Shown here: in pieces, positions 63,868 through 64,000 of the stretch
Layout: the number at the start of each line of letters is the position of its first letter
Position numbering within the stretch: position 1 is the first letter of the stretch
Assembly: GCA_964415935.1 (NCBI GenBank)
Contig: CAYQCH010000001.1
Location: 1 to 64,000, forward strand
Direction of reading: 5' to 3'
From: CAYQCH01 sp964415935
GTDB taxonomy: Bacteria; Patescibacteriota; Patescibacteriia; VMEV01; CAYQCH01
DNA length: 64,000 nucleotides
Translations under genes and position numbers: made by a program
The notes under the pieces: model-generated
What the model was told of the DNA's origin: nothing
Database searches by the model: none
What the model saw: the letters and a program-made list of their open reading frames with translations, nothing else

Positions 63868-63877
63868 AAAATAAACA

Positions 63878-63907
63878 TCGCAGGCGATTCAATGAATCGG
63901 CCTGCGA
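63878..63907 (-). promoter_or_regulatory. Hairpin in the leader of the MFS-like gene
   Basis: Arms TCGCAGGC/GCCTGCGA with an inner GATTC/GAATC pair, 10 bases before the ATG at 63867, followed on the minus strand by TGTTTATTTT. A weak attenuator or a translation-blocking hairpin is possible. Confidence 0.5.
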
Positions 63908-63928
63908 AATCCAATAGTCGGTGCACCT

Positions 63929-63957
63929 AGTTTAGGCAAAAAACAATTTTTTGTCAA
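63929..63957 (-). promoter_or_regulatory. Promoter of the MFS-like gene
   Basis: On the minus strand, a perfect TTGACA (63952-63957), a 17-base AT-rich spacer and TAAACT (63929-63934). The remaining 43 bases to the window end hold no gene; an AAAAAAGAGCCCGGAGCG stretch may be one arm of a terminator cut by the edge. Confidence 0.75.
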
Positions 63958-64000
63958 TGATGTTCCAAATAAAAAAGAGCCCGGAGCGTTCGACATGCGA

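Overview
The window reads as chromosomal DNA of a bacterium from the Candidate Phyla Radiation (Patescibacteria), probably from an ABY1-like group such as Magasanikbacteria or Uhrbacteria. This placement is inference. It rests on compact, nearly one-directional gene packing, strongly diverged but complete core proteins, VirB2-like membrane pairs fused to Ig-like domains, and surface proteins with DUF4215 and thrombospondin-type-3 repeats. TGA is used as a stop (for example the ATGA overlaps at 25013, 60004 and 62691), so the UGA-recoded groups are excluded. No rRNA, tRNA, CRISPR array, transposase or prophage gene was seen.

Layout. 1-9.1 kb (minus): the str/S10 ribosomal block rpsL-rpsG-fusA-(98-aa protein)-tuf-rpsJ-rplC-rplD-rplW-rplB-rpsS, with a promoter and terminator-like hairpin in front of tuf and an unusual structured spacer between rpsJ and rplC. 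9.1-15.6 kb: rpmB, queA, uppS, a tandem LOG-domain protein, a roughly 440-nt stretch of consecutive hairpins that looks like an unassigned structured RNA, lexA under an autoregulatory GTTC-N7-GTTC operator pair, and an HtrA protease. 15.6-20 kb: an M23 peptidase, ftsZ, ftsA and ybeY. 20-31.6 kb: six surface or envelope genes, from a VirB2/Ig-like fusion and a 1.66-kaa TIG/Ig protein to a DUF4215 protein and two small calcium-repeat membrane proteins. 31.6-39 kb: rpsU, an ORFan with its own promoter, a HisRS-like protein lacking several catalytic residues, lepB, an LCP protein, der and pth. 39-45.7 kb: a complete F-type ATP synthase operon (atpI-B-E-F-H-A-G-D-C) with a strong promoter; its c subunit has two ring carboxylates, as in some Na+-driven rotors. 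45.7-53.6 kb: xth, a CcdA-like protein, a long coiled-coil protein, rpoD and dnaG. 53.6-64 kb: a GldA/GldFG/DUF4340 ABC system, an ECF sigma with its membrane-bound anti-sigma-like partner, a nitroreductase, a PAS-only protein, a methyltransferase, msrA and a six-helix MFS-like protein.

How it fits together. Most of the window is housekeeping: translation, division, energy, DNA replication and repair, and protein export. The accessory interest lies in the envelope block (20-31.6 kb), which LepB, HtrA and the M23 peptidase could serve, and in noncoding RNA-level features. The strongest candidate for something undescribed is the hairpin array at 12671-13110. Its G-U wobble pairs fit only a minus-strand transcript, and it ends in a terminator just 17 nt before the tandem-LOG start codon.
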